The notes under the pieces: model-generated
What the model was told of the DNA's origin: nothing
What the model saw: only the letters and a program-made list of their open reading frames with translations
The model's database searches: none
Source of the DNA: CAZIOH01 sp964540815
GTDB taxonomy: Bacteria; Myxococcota_A; Polyangia; Fen-1088
DNA length: 42,845 bases
Reading direction: 5' to 3'
Assembly: GCA_964540815.1 (NCBI GenBank)
Contig: CAZIOH010000052.1
Coordinates: forward strand, 1 to 42,845
Program-made: the position numbers and the translations under genes
Shown here: piece by piece, positions 25,129 to 32,217 of the stretch
How positions within the stretch are numbered: position 1 is the first letter of the stretch
How the letters are laid out: each line of letters begins with the position of its first letter

Positions 25129-25452
25129 TCAGCCCCGCGAGCGCGCGGGATGGCGGGGGGCGCCGCCGCTCGTGCCGTCCTGATACGAGAGGATGCCGCG
25201 GCGGTGGTTGTCGTCGCGGAAGCTCTCGTCGTTCAGGCGTTTCCCGAAGGCGACCAGGGCGGCGCCGCAGCGCTCGGCGGTCGCCCGCAGGTGCTCGGCC
25301 TCGGCGGCCGGGAGGTGAATCCCGGCTGCGTGCAGGCGTCGGCAGAGGTCCGCGCCCTCGGCCATGGCGGCGTTGGCGGCTTCGGCGTCGCCGGCGGCCA
25401 GCGCGGTCTCGGCCCGGCAGAGGGAGTCGAGGAGTGCGCGTTCGGGTGTCAT
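25129..25452 (-). CDS. Small helical protein downstream of fliS, possible FliT-like flagellar chaperone
   Basis: A 107-residue protein 31 nt after fliS, in the position where fliT is found in many bacteria. It is predicted all-helical (LLDSLCRAETALAAGD, AMAEGADLCRRLHAAG, EHLRATAERCGAALVAFGK) with a loose basic tail (RHPARSRG). Sequence similarity to FliT is not obvious; the call rests on size, helical content and gene order. FliT binds FliD before export and can tune flagellar gene expression. Alternative: an unrelated small regulator of the late flagellar operon. Confidence 0.55.
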   Translation of the reverse strand: MTPERALLDSLCRAETALAAGDAEAANAAMAEGADLCRRLHAAGIHLPAAEAEHLRATAERCGAALVAFGKRLNDESFRDDNHRRGILSYQDGTSGGAPRHPARSRG

Positions 25453-25483
25453 CGCAGCGGGTCCGGCAGGGGTCCGGTCGGAG

Positions 25484-25885
25484 CTAGGGCGCCGCGGCGA
25501 CCAAGGGCTTCGGGGCCTTGGCCAGCTCCGCCACCGCCTTGATGAAGCCCTCGGCGATCGGCGTGAAGGTCCGCTCGGCCTCCTCCACCGCGGAGATCTC
25601 TCCGGCCACGATGGCGCGGCACAGCCGGGCGGCGGTGAAGGTGTACAGCTCGACGAGCTCGCCGACCAGCTTCGGGGCGACCTCGGGCTTGAGGCTCTTC
25701 TGCAGCTCGAGCACGATCTGGCAGGCCTTGTCCAGCGTCACCGAGGCGGCGCGGCGATTCTTGTCGGCCAGCTCCCGCTTGCCGTTGCGCATGTGCTTGA
25801 GCGCCGCCTCGAACAGGAGGACCATGGTCCTCTCCTTGGAGGCGGTCGCGGTCTGCATGGTCACGTAGCGGCGGGCGGCGGTCAT
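25484..25885 (-). CDS. fliS: Flagellar secretion chaperone FliS
   Basis: Cytoplasmic chaperone that binds the C-terminal end of flagellin and keeps it unfolded until export. The 133-residue product shows the family pattern: N-terminal Tyr and TATASKERTMVLLFEAALKHM, a long helical middle (RRAASVTLDKACQIVLELQ), and ELYTFTAARLCRAIVAGE (LYxYxxxxL in relatives). It is followed by a short Pro/Ala tail. It lies 52 nt after fliD in a fliC-fliD-fliS series on the minus strand. A weak AAGGGG stands before the ATG at 25885. Confidence 0.9.
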   Translation of the reverse strand: MTAARRYVTMQTATASKERTMVLLFEAALKHMRNGKRELADKNRRAASVTLDKACQIVLELQKSLKPEVAPKLVGELVELYTFTAARLCRAIVAGEISAVEEAERTFTPIAEGFIKAVAELAKAPKPLVAAAP

Positions 25886-25937
25886 GTGGCGTTACCCCTT
25901 GGTGGTTGCAGGCTGGCGGTGGGCTTCGTGGCGGCGG

Positions 25938-27314
25938 TCAGCCGGTCGTGCTCGTCGTGCTGGTCGTGGTGCCGGAGCTGGCGGTGAGGAAGGAGCCGAT
26001 GGTCTTGTAGTTCGCGATCAACGACTCCATGTTGGTGAAGCTCTTCTGAAGGTTGGCCTTGAAGGCGTCGACGTAGGTCTGCAGACGATCGGCCGACGTC
26101 TTCAGATCCTTGATGGTCCTGGTGAGCGAGGTCTGGCGGGTCACCAGGGTACCGTCGAGTGAATCGGTGAACCGGGTGGACAGGGCGCTGGTGCGGGCGG
26201 CGATCCCGGTGCTGGCCTTGGAGAAGATCGAATCCACCGCGGTGGGATCGTTGGTGAGGGCCTTGTTCAGGGTCGTGCTGTCGAGGGTCAGGGTCCCGTC
26301 GTTCTGCAGCTTGACCCCGATGTCCGCCAGGGTGTGGTAGCCGCCCCCCGAGGAGGCCTGGGCCGAGAGCAGCCCGTTGAGCTGCTGCTGCAGCCCGATG
26401 GCGGTGCTGGTGTCGAGGGTGCTTCCGGCCGCCGGTGGGCTCGCGGGATCCGGGCGCAGCGACTGGTTGAGCGCGCCCACGATGGCGTTGAAGGAGTCGA
26501 CGAAGGACTGCAGGTTGGCGGTGGTCTTGCCGGAGTCCTGGTTGATGACCAGATCGGCCGGCGTCGTTTGCAGGGCGGAGGCCGTCAGGGTGACGCCCGG
26601 GATCGCGTTGGTGATCTGGTTGGACTGGCTCTCGACGTTGAGATCGCCGTCGACGGTGATCTTGGCGTTGGTCGCGTTCTGGGTGACCCCGAGCCCGAGC
26701 CCAGAGGTGTCGGAGTCGATGGTCAGCCCACCGGTGTCGCCGCTGCCGACCGGCTTGCCGGTCTGCCGGTTGATGAGCGAGACGTAGAACTTGCTGCCGT
26801 CCGAGATCACCGCAGCCCGTACCGGCGCGCCAGACTGGTTGATCTGCTGGACCACGCTGCCGAGATCGCTGTTGGCGGTGATCGGGATGGAATAGGCAGT
26901 CCCCTGGACCGTCAGGCCGATGCTCCCGCCGGCCACGGTGTTGCTGGAGGAGGTGAATCCGGTGGAGCGGGCCTTGGCAGCGGTCGCGACGCTGGTGACC
27001 GCCACGGAGTATGTACCGGCCGAGACCCCGGTTCCGAGGGTCGCCGTGACGCCGCCCGGCGTGGAGGCGATGTTGTAGCCGGTCACGCCGTTGGTCGAGA
27101 GGTTGCCGGCAGCGGTCGAGAGGGCCTTGATCTTGGAGGCCAGATCCCCGATGGCCGAGATCTGGACCGTCAGGGCTGACTGCTGCGCCTGGTTCTGGGT
27201 GATCGGCAACGACTCGATCGCCACCAGCTTGTCGACGATCGTGTTGGTATCGAGCCCGGACGCGAGCCCACCCACCGTGAATGCGGGGGCAGCAACAGCG
27301 CTGGTCGTGGTCAT
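25938..27314 (-). CDS. fliD: Flagellar filament cap protein FliD (HAP2)
   Basis: Forms the pentameric or hexameric cap at the filament tip that helps exported flagellin fold into place. The 458-residue protein has the FliD N-terminal domain (FTVGGLASGLDTNTIVDKL), a variable Ser/Thr/Gly-rich middle with IN-type hook-in motifs, and the FliD C-terminal domain (DLVINQDSGKT, SFVDSFNAIVGAL, LADIGVKLQNDGTLTLDS, and a final coiled coil). The end is a Thr/Ser-rich tail. AGGAG lies 8 nt before the ATG at 27314. It is smaller than enteric FliD (about 465-500 is usual). Confidence 0.95.
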   Translation of the reverse strand: MTTTSAVAAPAFTVGGLASGLDTNTIVDKLVAIESLPITQNQAQQSALTVQISAIGDLASKIKALSTAAGNLSTNGVTGYNIASTPGGVTATLGTGVSAGTYSVAVTSVATAAKARSTGFTSSSNTVAGGSIGLTVQGTAYSIPITANSDLGSVVQQINQSGAPVRAAVISDGSKFYVSLINRQTGKPVGSGDTGGLTIDSDTSGLGLGVTQNATNAKITVDGDLNVESQSNQITNAIPGVTLTASALQTTPADLVINQDSGKTTANLQSFVDSFNAIVGALNQSLRPDPASPPAAGSTLDTSTAIGLQQQLNGLLSAQASSGGGYHTLADIGVKLQNDGTLTLDSTTLNKALTNDPTAVDSIFSKASTGIAARTSALSTRFTDSLDGTLVTRQTSLTRTIKDLKTSADRLQTYVDAFKANLQKSFTNMESLIANYKTIGSFLTASSGTTTSTTSTTG

Positions 27315-27432
27315 GCGAAGGACTCCTCTTTAAAAAATTGATGCAGAACGCGAAGCAACCGTCCGAATGGCGGTCTCCCCTGCGATCCGACCTCGGCAGC
27401 TCCAGCCCCCGACCTGAGCCATTTCCCCAGAG

Positions 27433-27501
27433 GATCGGAGGTGGGCTTTGCCCACCGGAGACGACATCTGCCAAGCAAATCCGGCCCGCCTCTCGTCGTC
27501 C
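27433..27501. repeat. Copy 1 of 69/70-bp direct repeat
   Basis: Begins GATCGGAGG and ends CTCTCGTCGTCC. It contains a perfect inverted repeat GGTGGGC-TTT-GCCCACC at 27440-27456, like REP-type palindromic elements. Copy 2 starts 57 bp after it ends. Confidence 0.85.
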
Positions 27502-27558
27502 GCCGCGTCGACGTTCGAGTTGCAGCGCCATCCCCCAGATCCCCCGGTTCGTGCGGTT

Positions 27559-27628
27559 GATCGGAGGTTGGCTTTGCCCACCGGAGACGCCACCAGCAAA
27601 GCAGATCCGGGCCCGACTCTCGTCGTCC
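27559..27628. repeat. Copy 2 of 69/70-bp direct repeat
   Basis: Same ends as copy 1 and most internal bases, with a cluster of changes in the middle (GCCACCAGCAAAG versus GACATCTGCCAAG). The palindrome is weakened by one mismatch (GGTTGGC against GCCCACC). Confidence 0.85.
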
Positions 27629-27630
27629 AC

Positions 27631-27714
27631 GGGAGGGGCCCGCGGGGAGGGGTCCGCCCCTTCCCGCGCTCTGGGAGGGGCCCGCGGGGAGGGGGCTTCC
27701 CCTCCCCGCGAGCG
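27631..27714. repeat. 42-bp tandem duplication, each copy with a 12-bp-stem hairpin
   Basis: Units 27631-27672 and 27673-27714 share a 22-bp identical start. In each, CGCGGGGAGGGG pairs with a following CCCC(T)(C/T)CCCGCG over a 4-nt loop: 27641-27668 (one mismatch) and 27683-27710 (perfect). Confidence 0.85.
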
Positions 27715-27724
27715 CCGAAGGCGC
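27683..27724 (-). terminator. Probable transcription end of fliC
   Basis: Two hairpins follow the fliC stop within 50 nt on the minus strand: GCGCC-TTC-GGCGC (27712-27724) and the perfect 12-bp stem at 27683-27710. There is no U run, so they may act as pausing/attenuation or mRNA-stabilising structures that make flagellin expression exceed that of fliD downstream. Confidence 0.5.
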
Positions 27725-27729
27725 GTCCT

Positions 27730-28932
27730 TTAGCCGAGGAGCTTGAGGGCGAGCTGGGGCTGTTGGTTGGCCTGGGCCAAGACGGACACCGCCGACTGGC
27801 TGATGATCTGGGCGCGGGTCATGGAAGCCGACTCGGCCGCCACGTCCACGTCCCGGATCCGGCTGTTCGAGGCCGAGAGGTTGTTCGAGGTGGCCTGCAG
27901 GTTGTTGATGGTGTGCTGCAGGGAGTTCTGGGCGGCGCCGAGGGCGGCGCGGTTGCCGACGATCGAGTTGATGGTCGTGTCGATGTTGGTGAGCAGGTCG
28001 TTCGACTGGGCGATGGTCGGGGTGGCGGTGTTGAAGTTCGCGATGGCGGTGAAGAGCCCACCGAAGTTCGAGGCGGTGATGGAGGTCTGGAAGAAGGCCG
28101 CCGACTGGGTCTGGGCGGCGTTGGCACCGACCTGGAACTGGGCGGTTCCGGTGCCGGCCACCGTCGAGATGTTGCTGTTGGCGGCGACGCCGCCGAGGTC
28201 ATTGGCGAGGTTGGCGCCGGTCGCCGTCCCGGTCGCGCCGAGGGAGATCTTGATGCCGAAGGTCGAGAAGTCGAGGGTCTCGGAGTTGCCTGCCGTGAGG
28301 TCGCCGACCGCGACATCCTGGGTGGTGGCGACGCCGTTGATGGTGGCGCTCATCCGCACCGTGCCGGCCGTGCTGGTGGTGGACAGCGTGTAGTTGGTAC
28401 CGGCGACCGCGCCCGAGACGTCGACGGCGGTGACACCGCCGCCGCCCGTGGTGAGGGCTTGACCGGCGACCAGGGAGTTCGCGGCGGTCGAGTTCTGGCT
28501 GGTGGTCAGGGCGCCCGTGAGCAGCTGCTGACCGTTGAACTCCGTGCGGTTCGAGATGTTGTTGATGTTGGTGTAGAGGGCCTGGATTTCCTTGTTGATG
28601 TTGCCACGGTCGCTGTCGGACAGGGTGGCGTTGGCGGCCTGGACGGACAGGTCGCGCATACGCTGGAGGTTCGACTGCACCTCGTCGAGGGCGCCTTCCG
28701 CCGTCTGGATCATCGAGATGCCGTCCTGGGCGTTGCTCGAGGCCTGGTTGAGGCCGCTGATCTGGGACTGCATCTTGGTGGAGATGGCCATGCCGGCGGC
28801 GTCGTCGGCCGAGCTGTTGATGCGGTACCCGGAGGACAGGCGCTGCATGGAGGTGTTGAGGTCCATGCCGGCCTTGAACAGCGAGCGCTGGGCGTTGAGA
28901 GAGCTGACGTTGGTGCGAATCGACATAGCCAT
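27730..28932 (-). CDS. fliC: Flagellin (FliC)
   Basis: The filament subunit, 400 residues. The conserved D0/D1 ends are clear: N-terminal SIRTNVSSLNAQRSL, QRLSSGYRINSSADDAAGM, ISMIQTAEGALDEV, and C-terminal NNLQATSNNLSASNSRIRD, AESASMTRAQIISQSA, ending QPQLALKLLG. The middle (about 150-290) is a Gly/Ala/Thr/Ser-rich variable D2/D3-type region with many possible O-glycosylation sites. AGGAG precedes the ATG at 28932 by 8 nt; a second ATG two codons later gives the usual MSIRTN start. The long AT-rich leader has no clear sigma-28 or sigma-54 site that I can see. The divergent neighbour is a GT41 glycosyltransferase. Confidence 0.97.
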   Translation of the reverse strand: MAMSIRTNVSSLNAQRSLFKAGMDLNTSMQRLSSGYRINSSADDAAGMAISTKMQSQISGLNQASSNAQDGISMIQTAEGALDEVQSNLQRMRDLSVQAANATLSDSDRGNINKEIQALYTNINNISNRTEFNGQQLLTGALTTSQNSTAANSLVAGQALTTGGGGVTAVDVSGAVAGTNYTLSTTSTAGTVRMSATINGVATTQDVAVGDLTAGNSETLDFSTFGIKISLGATGTATGANLANDLGGVAANSNISTVAGTGTAQFQVGANAAQTQSAAFFQTSITASNFGGLFTAIANFNTATPTIAQSNDLLTNIDTTINSIVGNRAALGAAQNSLQHTINNLQATSNNLSASNSRIRDVDVAAESASMTRAQIISQSAVSVLAQANQQPQLALKLLG

Positions 28933-29019
28933 GACGGGAACTCCTTGCAGATTTTTTGGGGGACTCGGCTTGTTTTGCCTTCACAGAGGGTTTCGACACG
29001 CCCATCCAGTCTGATAAGG

Positions 29020-29035
29020 CGTAAGATTGCTTACG
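29020..29035. promoter_or_regulatory. Inverted repeat in the fliC / GT41 divergent spacer
   Basis: CGTAAG-ATTG-CTTACG is a perfect 6-bp inverted repeat in an AT-rich patch, 88 bp upstream of fliC and 114 bp upstream of the glycosyltransferase. It could be an operator or the start of either transcript. The remainder of the 28933-29148 spacer shows nothing else definite. Confidence 0.35.
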
Positions 29036-29148
29036 GCATTAATCACCGCAGCCGGCCGCCTCGGTGGCCGCCGGGGCGCTCGGGGCTGGACCCGACGGGG
29101 TTCCACCTTTCAAGTCGCCAAACCCCCCCGCCGATGACCCGGAGCACC

Positions 29149-31335
29149 ATGGGCAAGGCGGCAAGACCCAGATCTGGCCCGGTTCCGCGGTCATCCGCGT
29201 CCCGGGCGCCGGCGCCCCGGGGCCCCGAGGGCACGCTGCTGTCCGGCCTGGAAGCGCGCGGCCGTCACGCCGTCGCGCGCGGCGATCTCGACGCGGCGCT
29301 CACGGCCTTCGCGGAGGCGGTGAGGCTCGGGAGCCGCTCGGCCGACACCCACAGCGACCTCGGTGTGCTCCTCGGTATGCGGGGGCAGGAGATGGCGGCG
29401 GTGGTGCAGTTCGAGAGCGCCCTCCGTCTCGAGCCGCGGCACCTCAACGCCCGCAACAACCTGGTGAAGGCGCTCGAGACGGCGGCGCTCGGAGCGTTGC
29501 GTGAGCTGCGCTGGGACGATGCCGCGTCGGGCTATGCCCGTCTTTGCGCCCTCCGGCCCGACTGCGCCACCTTCCACAACAACGCGGGCGCGGCCCTGTG
29601 CGAGCTCAAGCGGCCCGAGCAGGCTCTGCCGCTCCTGCGGCGGGCCGTGGTGCTCGATCCGGGCGACGCCTCCGCGTACTACAACCTGGCGATCGCGTTC
29701 CTCGACCTGCACGACCCGGGCTGCGAGGCGGCCCTCGAGCGCGCCATCGCGCTGCGGCCGGCCTACTGGGATGCCCACGTCAACCTCGGTCTCTTCCACT
29801 ATCGGATGGGGCAGTTCGACGCCGCCGAGGACCAGTTCCGCCATGTCCTTCTGCAGCAGCCGCAGCATGTGGGTGCGCGCATGCACCTCGCTTCGATGTT
29901 GCGGGAGCTTGGCCGGCTCGAGGAGTGTCTGGAGCAAACGCGAATGGTTTGCGCGGCGGCGCCGGACGCCCCCGGGCTGGGCTCCGACTACCTCCTGGCC
30001 CGGCAATCCGATCTGACGGCCAGCGGGGGCGACCTGCTGGCGGACGCGCGCGCCTGGGCGGCTCGGTTCGCCGACGACCTTTCGCCGGTCGGGACGGGGG
30101 CCCTGGTGGCCGGCGATCGAGCGTCGCAGTCGTCGCCACCGGTGCAGCCGTCCGCGTCGTCGGGGATCTGCGCCTCGACCCCCGCTCGGGCCTTCCCCGA
30201 TCGGGACCTGAATCCCAATCGCAGATTGCGTGTCGGGTACGTCTCCGCCGATTTCCACAACCACTCCGTGGCCAAGTTCATCGAGCCGCTGCTGGCGGCC
30301 CACGACCCGGGGCAGGTGGAGGTGGTGGCCTACGCCCAGGGCCTGGTGGACGAGACCACCCACCGGTTGCGCGCGGCCGCGCACGCCTGGCACGACACCC
30401 GCACGCTCGATGACGGTGCCCTGGCCGCACGCATCGCCCGCGACCGCATCGACATCCTGGTCGACCTCGGTGGTCACACCGGAAACAACCGGTTGCTGTG
30501 CTTCGCGCGGCGCCCGGCCCCGATCCAGGTGAGCTACTGCGGATATCCGGGAACCACCGGCCTCGCGGCGATGGACTGGCGGCTGACGGACGAGGTGGCC
30601 GATCCCGCGCCGTCGGCCGACGCGGAGGCGACCGAGCGTCTGTGGCGGCTTCCGCACGGCTTCCTGTGCTATCGCCCGGACGGCGTGGACCTGCCGGTCG
30701 CGTCCCCGCCCTCGGCTCGGAGCGGCGTCGTGACCTTCGGCTCCTTCAACAACCTCGCCAAGCTCGGCCCGGAGGTCCTGGCGCTCTGGGCGCGCATCCT
30801 CGCCGCGGCTCCAGGCTCCCGTCTCTTCATGAAGTCGCGCGCGCTCGGGGATCCTCGCCCCCAAGAGAGGGTCCGCCGGATCTTCGAGGCGGAGGGCGTG
30901 GACCCTTCGCGCCTGGAGTTCCTGGGATACGCGCCGTCGACCGCGGCGCACCTCGCGCTCTATGCGCGGGTGGACGTTGGGCTCGATCCGTTTCCCTACA
31001 ACGGCACCACCACCACCTGCGAGGCGCTCTGGATGGGCGTTCCCGTGGTGACGGTCCTCGGGCAGCGCCATGCGGGGCGGGTGGGGGCGAGCCTGCTCGG
31101 GCGCGTGGGGCTCTCGGCGCTGGTCGCGCGCAACCTCGACGGGTATCGCGAGCTCGCGGTGGACCTGGCCCGCGACGCGGCCGAGCGCGCGCGGCTCCGG
31201 GGCGCGCTGCGCGGGTGGATGACCGCCAGCACCCTCATGTCACCCGCCACGCTCGCCCGCGACGTCGAGCTCGCCTATCGACACTTCTGGCGCGACTGGC
31301 TCGCGCGCTCGACCACGACGCCGACGCCGATGTAA
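29149..31335 (+). CDS. TPR-GT41 (OGT/SPINDLY-type) protein O-glycosyltransferase, probably for flagellin
   Basis: A soluble 728-residue glycosyltransferase. TPR repeats fill about residues 25-285 (ALTAFAEAVRLGSRSADTHSDLGVL and on). The catalytic GT41 part has DFHNHSVAKFIEP (catalytic His region), DLGGHTGNNRLLCF, RPAPIQVSYCGYPGT, FGSFNNLAKLGPEVL (nucleotide-sugar Lys) and the UDP-sugar site DPFPYNGTTTTCEALWMGVP with HAGRVGASLL. Known family members transfer GlcNAc to Ser/Thr. Being divergent from flagellin, with a Ser/Thr-rich flagellin core next door, it likely modifies the filament, as TPR-glycosyltransferases do in other flagellated bacteria. ATG 29149 has GGAG 4 nt before it; ATG 29134 is an alternative. 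Confidence 0.9.
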   Translation: MGKAARPRSGPVPRSSASRAPAPRGPEGTLLSGLEARGRHAVARGDLDAALTAFAEAVRLGSRSADTHSDLGVLLGMRGQEMAAVVQFESALRLEPRHLNARNNLVKALETAALGALRELRWDDAASGYARLCALRPDCATFHNNAGAALCELKRPEQALPLLRRAVVLDPGDASAYYNLAIAFLDLHDPGCEAALERAIALRPAYWDAHVNLGLFHYRMGQFDAAEDQFRHVLLQQPQHVGARMHLASMLRELGRLEECLEQTRMVCAAAPDAPGLGSDYLLARQSDLTASGGDLLADARAWAARFADDLSPVGTGALVAGDRASQSSPPVQPSASSGICASTPARAFPDRDLNPNRRLRVGYVSADFHNHSVAKFIEPLLAAHDPGQVEVVAYAQGLVDETTHRLRAAAHAWHDTRTLDDGALAARIARDRIDILVDLGGHTGNNRLLCFARRPAPIQVSYCGYPGTTGLAAMDWRLTDEVADPAPSADAEATERLWRLPHGFLCYRPDGVDLPVASPPSARSGVVTFGSFNNLAKLGPEVLALWARILAAAPGSRLFMKSRALGDPRPQERVRRIFEAEGVDPSRLEFLGYAPSTAAHLALYARVDVGLDPFPYNGTTTTCEALWMGVPVVTVLGQRHAGRVGASLLGRVGLSALVARNLDGYRELAVDLARDAAERARLRGALRGWMTASTLMSPATLARDVELAYRHFWRDWLARSTTTPTPM

Positions 31336-31377
31336 GCGCAGGTCCGCAGCGCGATCGTGCTGATGCGAGCGGCGCGT

Positions 31378-31415
31378 GCTCCGCCTGCGTCCACCGGTGT
31401 TCACGCACGCGGAGC
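31378..31415 (+). terminator. Strong hairpin after the glycosyltransferase
   Basis: GCTCCGCCTGCGT (31378-31390) pairs with ACGCACGCGGAGC (31403-31415) at 12 of 13 positions around a 12-nt loop, 43 nt after the stop. No U run follows, so it may be a factor-dependent or mRNA-end structure. Confidence 0.5.
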
Positions 31416-31546
31416 CAGCAAAACGCGCTCGACATTTACCGCGTGGCAACGCCCCCGAAAGATTTGCGGGATAGCCCTTCTGCCCCGTCGCCAAAACGCA
31501 CGTAGGGCGTGATCAAGACTTGACCTTTTGAGGAAGGAGCGACTAT

Positions 31547-31567
31547 ATGCAGCGGCAATCCGGATGA
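31547..31567 (+). CDS. Six-residue leader ORF (MQRQSG) coupled to actA
   Basis: The best ribosome-binding site ahead of the act operon (GAGGAAGGAG, 31530-31539) is 7 nt upstream of ATG 31547, not of the actA start. That ATG opens a six-codon frame whose TGA (31565-31567) overlaps the actA ATG (31564-31566) as ATGA. Translation of the leader could therefore deliver ribosomes to actA. Whether it is translated is inference. Confidence 0.45.
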   Translation: MQRQSG

Positions 31568-32217
31568 GCGCCCTCATCTTTCGCCCCAGGCACAACACAG
31601 CGGCTCGACTCAGCCTCGTGATCCTCGCGGCGGGCGGAGCCGGCACCATCGGAGGCCTCCTGCTCTGGGTGCGCGGACCCACCGCGCGCACCATGCAGTT
31701 GCCCATCGAGCAGCCGTTGCAGTTCGACCACCGGCACCACACGCGGGACGAGGGCATCGACTGCCGCTACTGTCACAGCACCGTCGAGAAGTCGTCGTAC
31801 GCCAGCATCCCTCCCACCCAGCTCTGCCTCAACTGCCACTCGCAGGTCTGGAACAAGAGCCCGTACCTCGAGCCGATCCGCAAGAGCTTCATCGAGAACA
31901 AGCCGATGGTGTGGAACCGGGTCTACAAGGTCCCCGAGTTCGTCTATTTCAACCACTCGATCCACGTCAACAAGGGCGTGGGGTGCGTGACCTGCCACGG
32001 GCGCGTCGACCAGATGGCCGCCGTCGAGAAGGTCACGCCGCTGACCATGGGCTGGTGCCTCGAATGTCACCGCGATCCGGCCAAGAACCTCCGACCTCGC
32101 GATCAGATCACCAACATGACCTGGAAGCCCGAAGGCGATCCGGTCGAGACCACCCGGGTCCTGGCGGCGCAGAACGAAGTTCACACCCGCATCAGCTGCA
32201 CCACGTGTCACAGATGA
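31564..32217 (+). CDS. actA: Alternative complex III, pentaheme cytochrome c subunit ActA
   Basis: Periplasm-facing electron-transfer subunit of the quinol:cytochrome c/oxidase oxidoreductase ACIII. The 217-residue protein has one N-terminal membrane helix (LSLVILAAGGAGTIGGLLLWV) and five CxxCH heme-c motifs: CRYCH, CLNCH, CVTCH, CLECH, CTTCH, with FDHRHH and FNHSIH supplying distal ligands. The ATG at 31564 has no Shine-Dalgarno sequence of its own but overlaps a leader ORF. It is first of six act genes in the usual ABCDEF order, overlapping actB by ATGA. Confidence 0.95.
   Translation: MSALIFRPRHNTAARLSLVILAAGGAGTIGGLLLWVRGPTARTMQLPIEQPLQFDHRHHTRDEGIDCRYCHSTVEKSSYASIPPTQLCLNCHSQVWNKSPYLEPIRKSFIENKPMVWNRVYKVPEFVYFNHSIHVNKGVGCVTCHGRVDQMAAVEKVTPLTMGWCLECHRDPAKNLRPRDQITNMTWKPEGDPVETTRVLAAQNEVHTRISCTTCHR

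Larger units (their letters stand above)
27315..27729. other. Repeat-filled spacer between fliC and fliD
   Basis: This 415-bp stretch has no convincing gene. It holds two copies of a 69/70-bp unit and a 42-bp tandem duplication with GC-rich hairpins (listed separately). Short frames across it only translate the repeats (SPVGKANLRS and SPVGKAHLRS on the minus strand). Confidence 0.8.

Noticed and set aside
27433..27628. Two-copy repeat as a CRISPR array
   Set aside because: Only two long imperfect copies of about 70 bp, no regular short repeats or spacers and no cas genes.
27315..27729. Insertion sequence remnant between fliC and fliD
   Set aside because: No transposase fragment, terminal inverted repeats or target duplication; the repeats are internal and tandem.
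28933..29060. sigma-28 or sigma-54 promoter for flagellin
   Set aside because: GATAA-like and GG-N-GC pieces occur, but spacing and the partner box do not fit either consensus.
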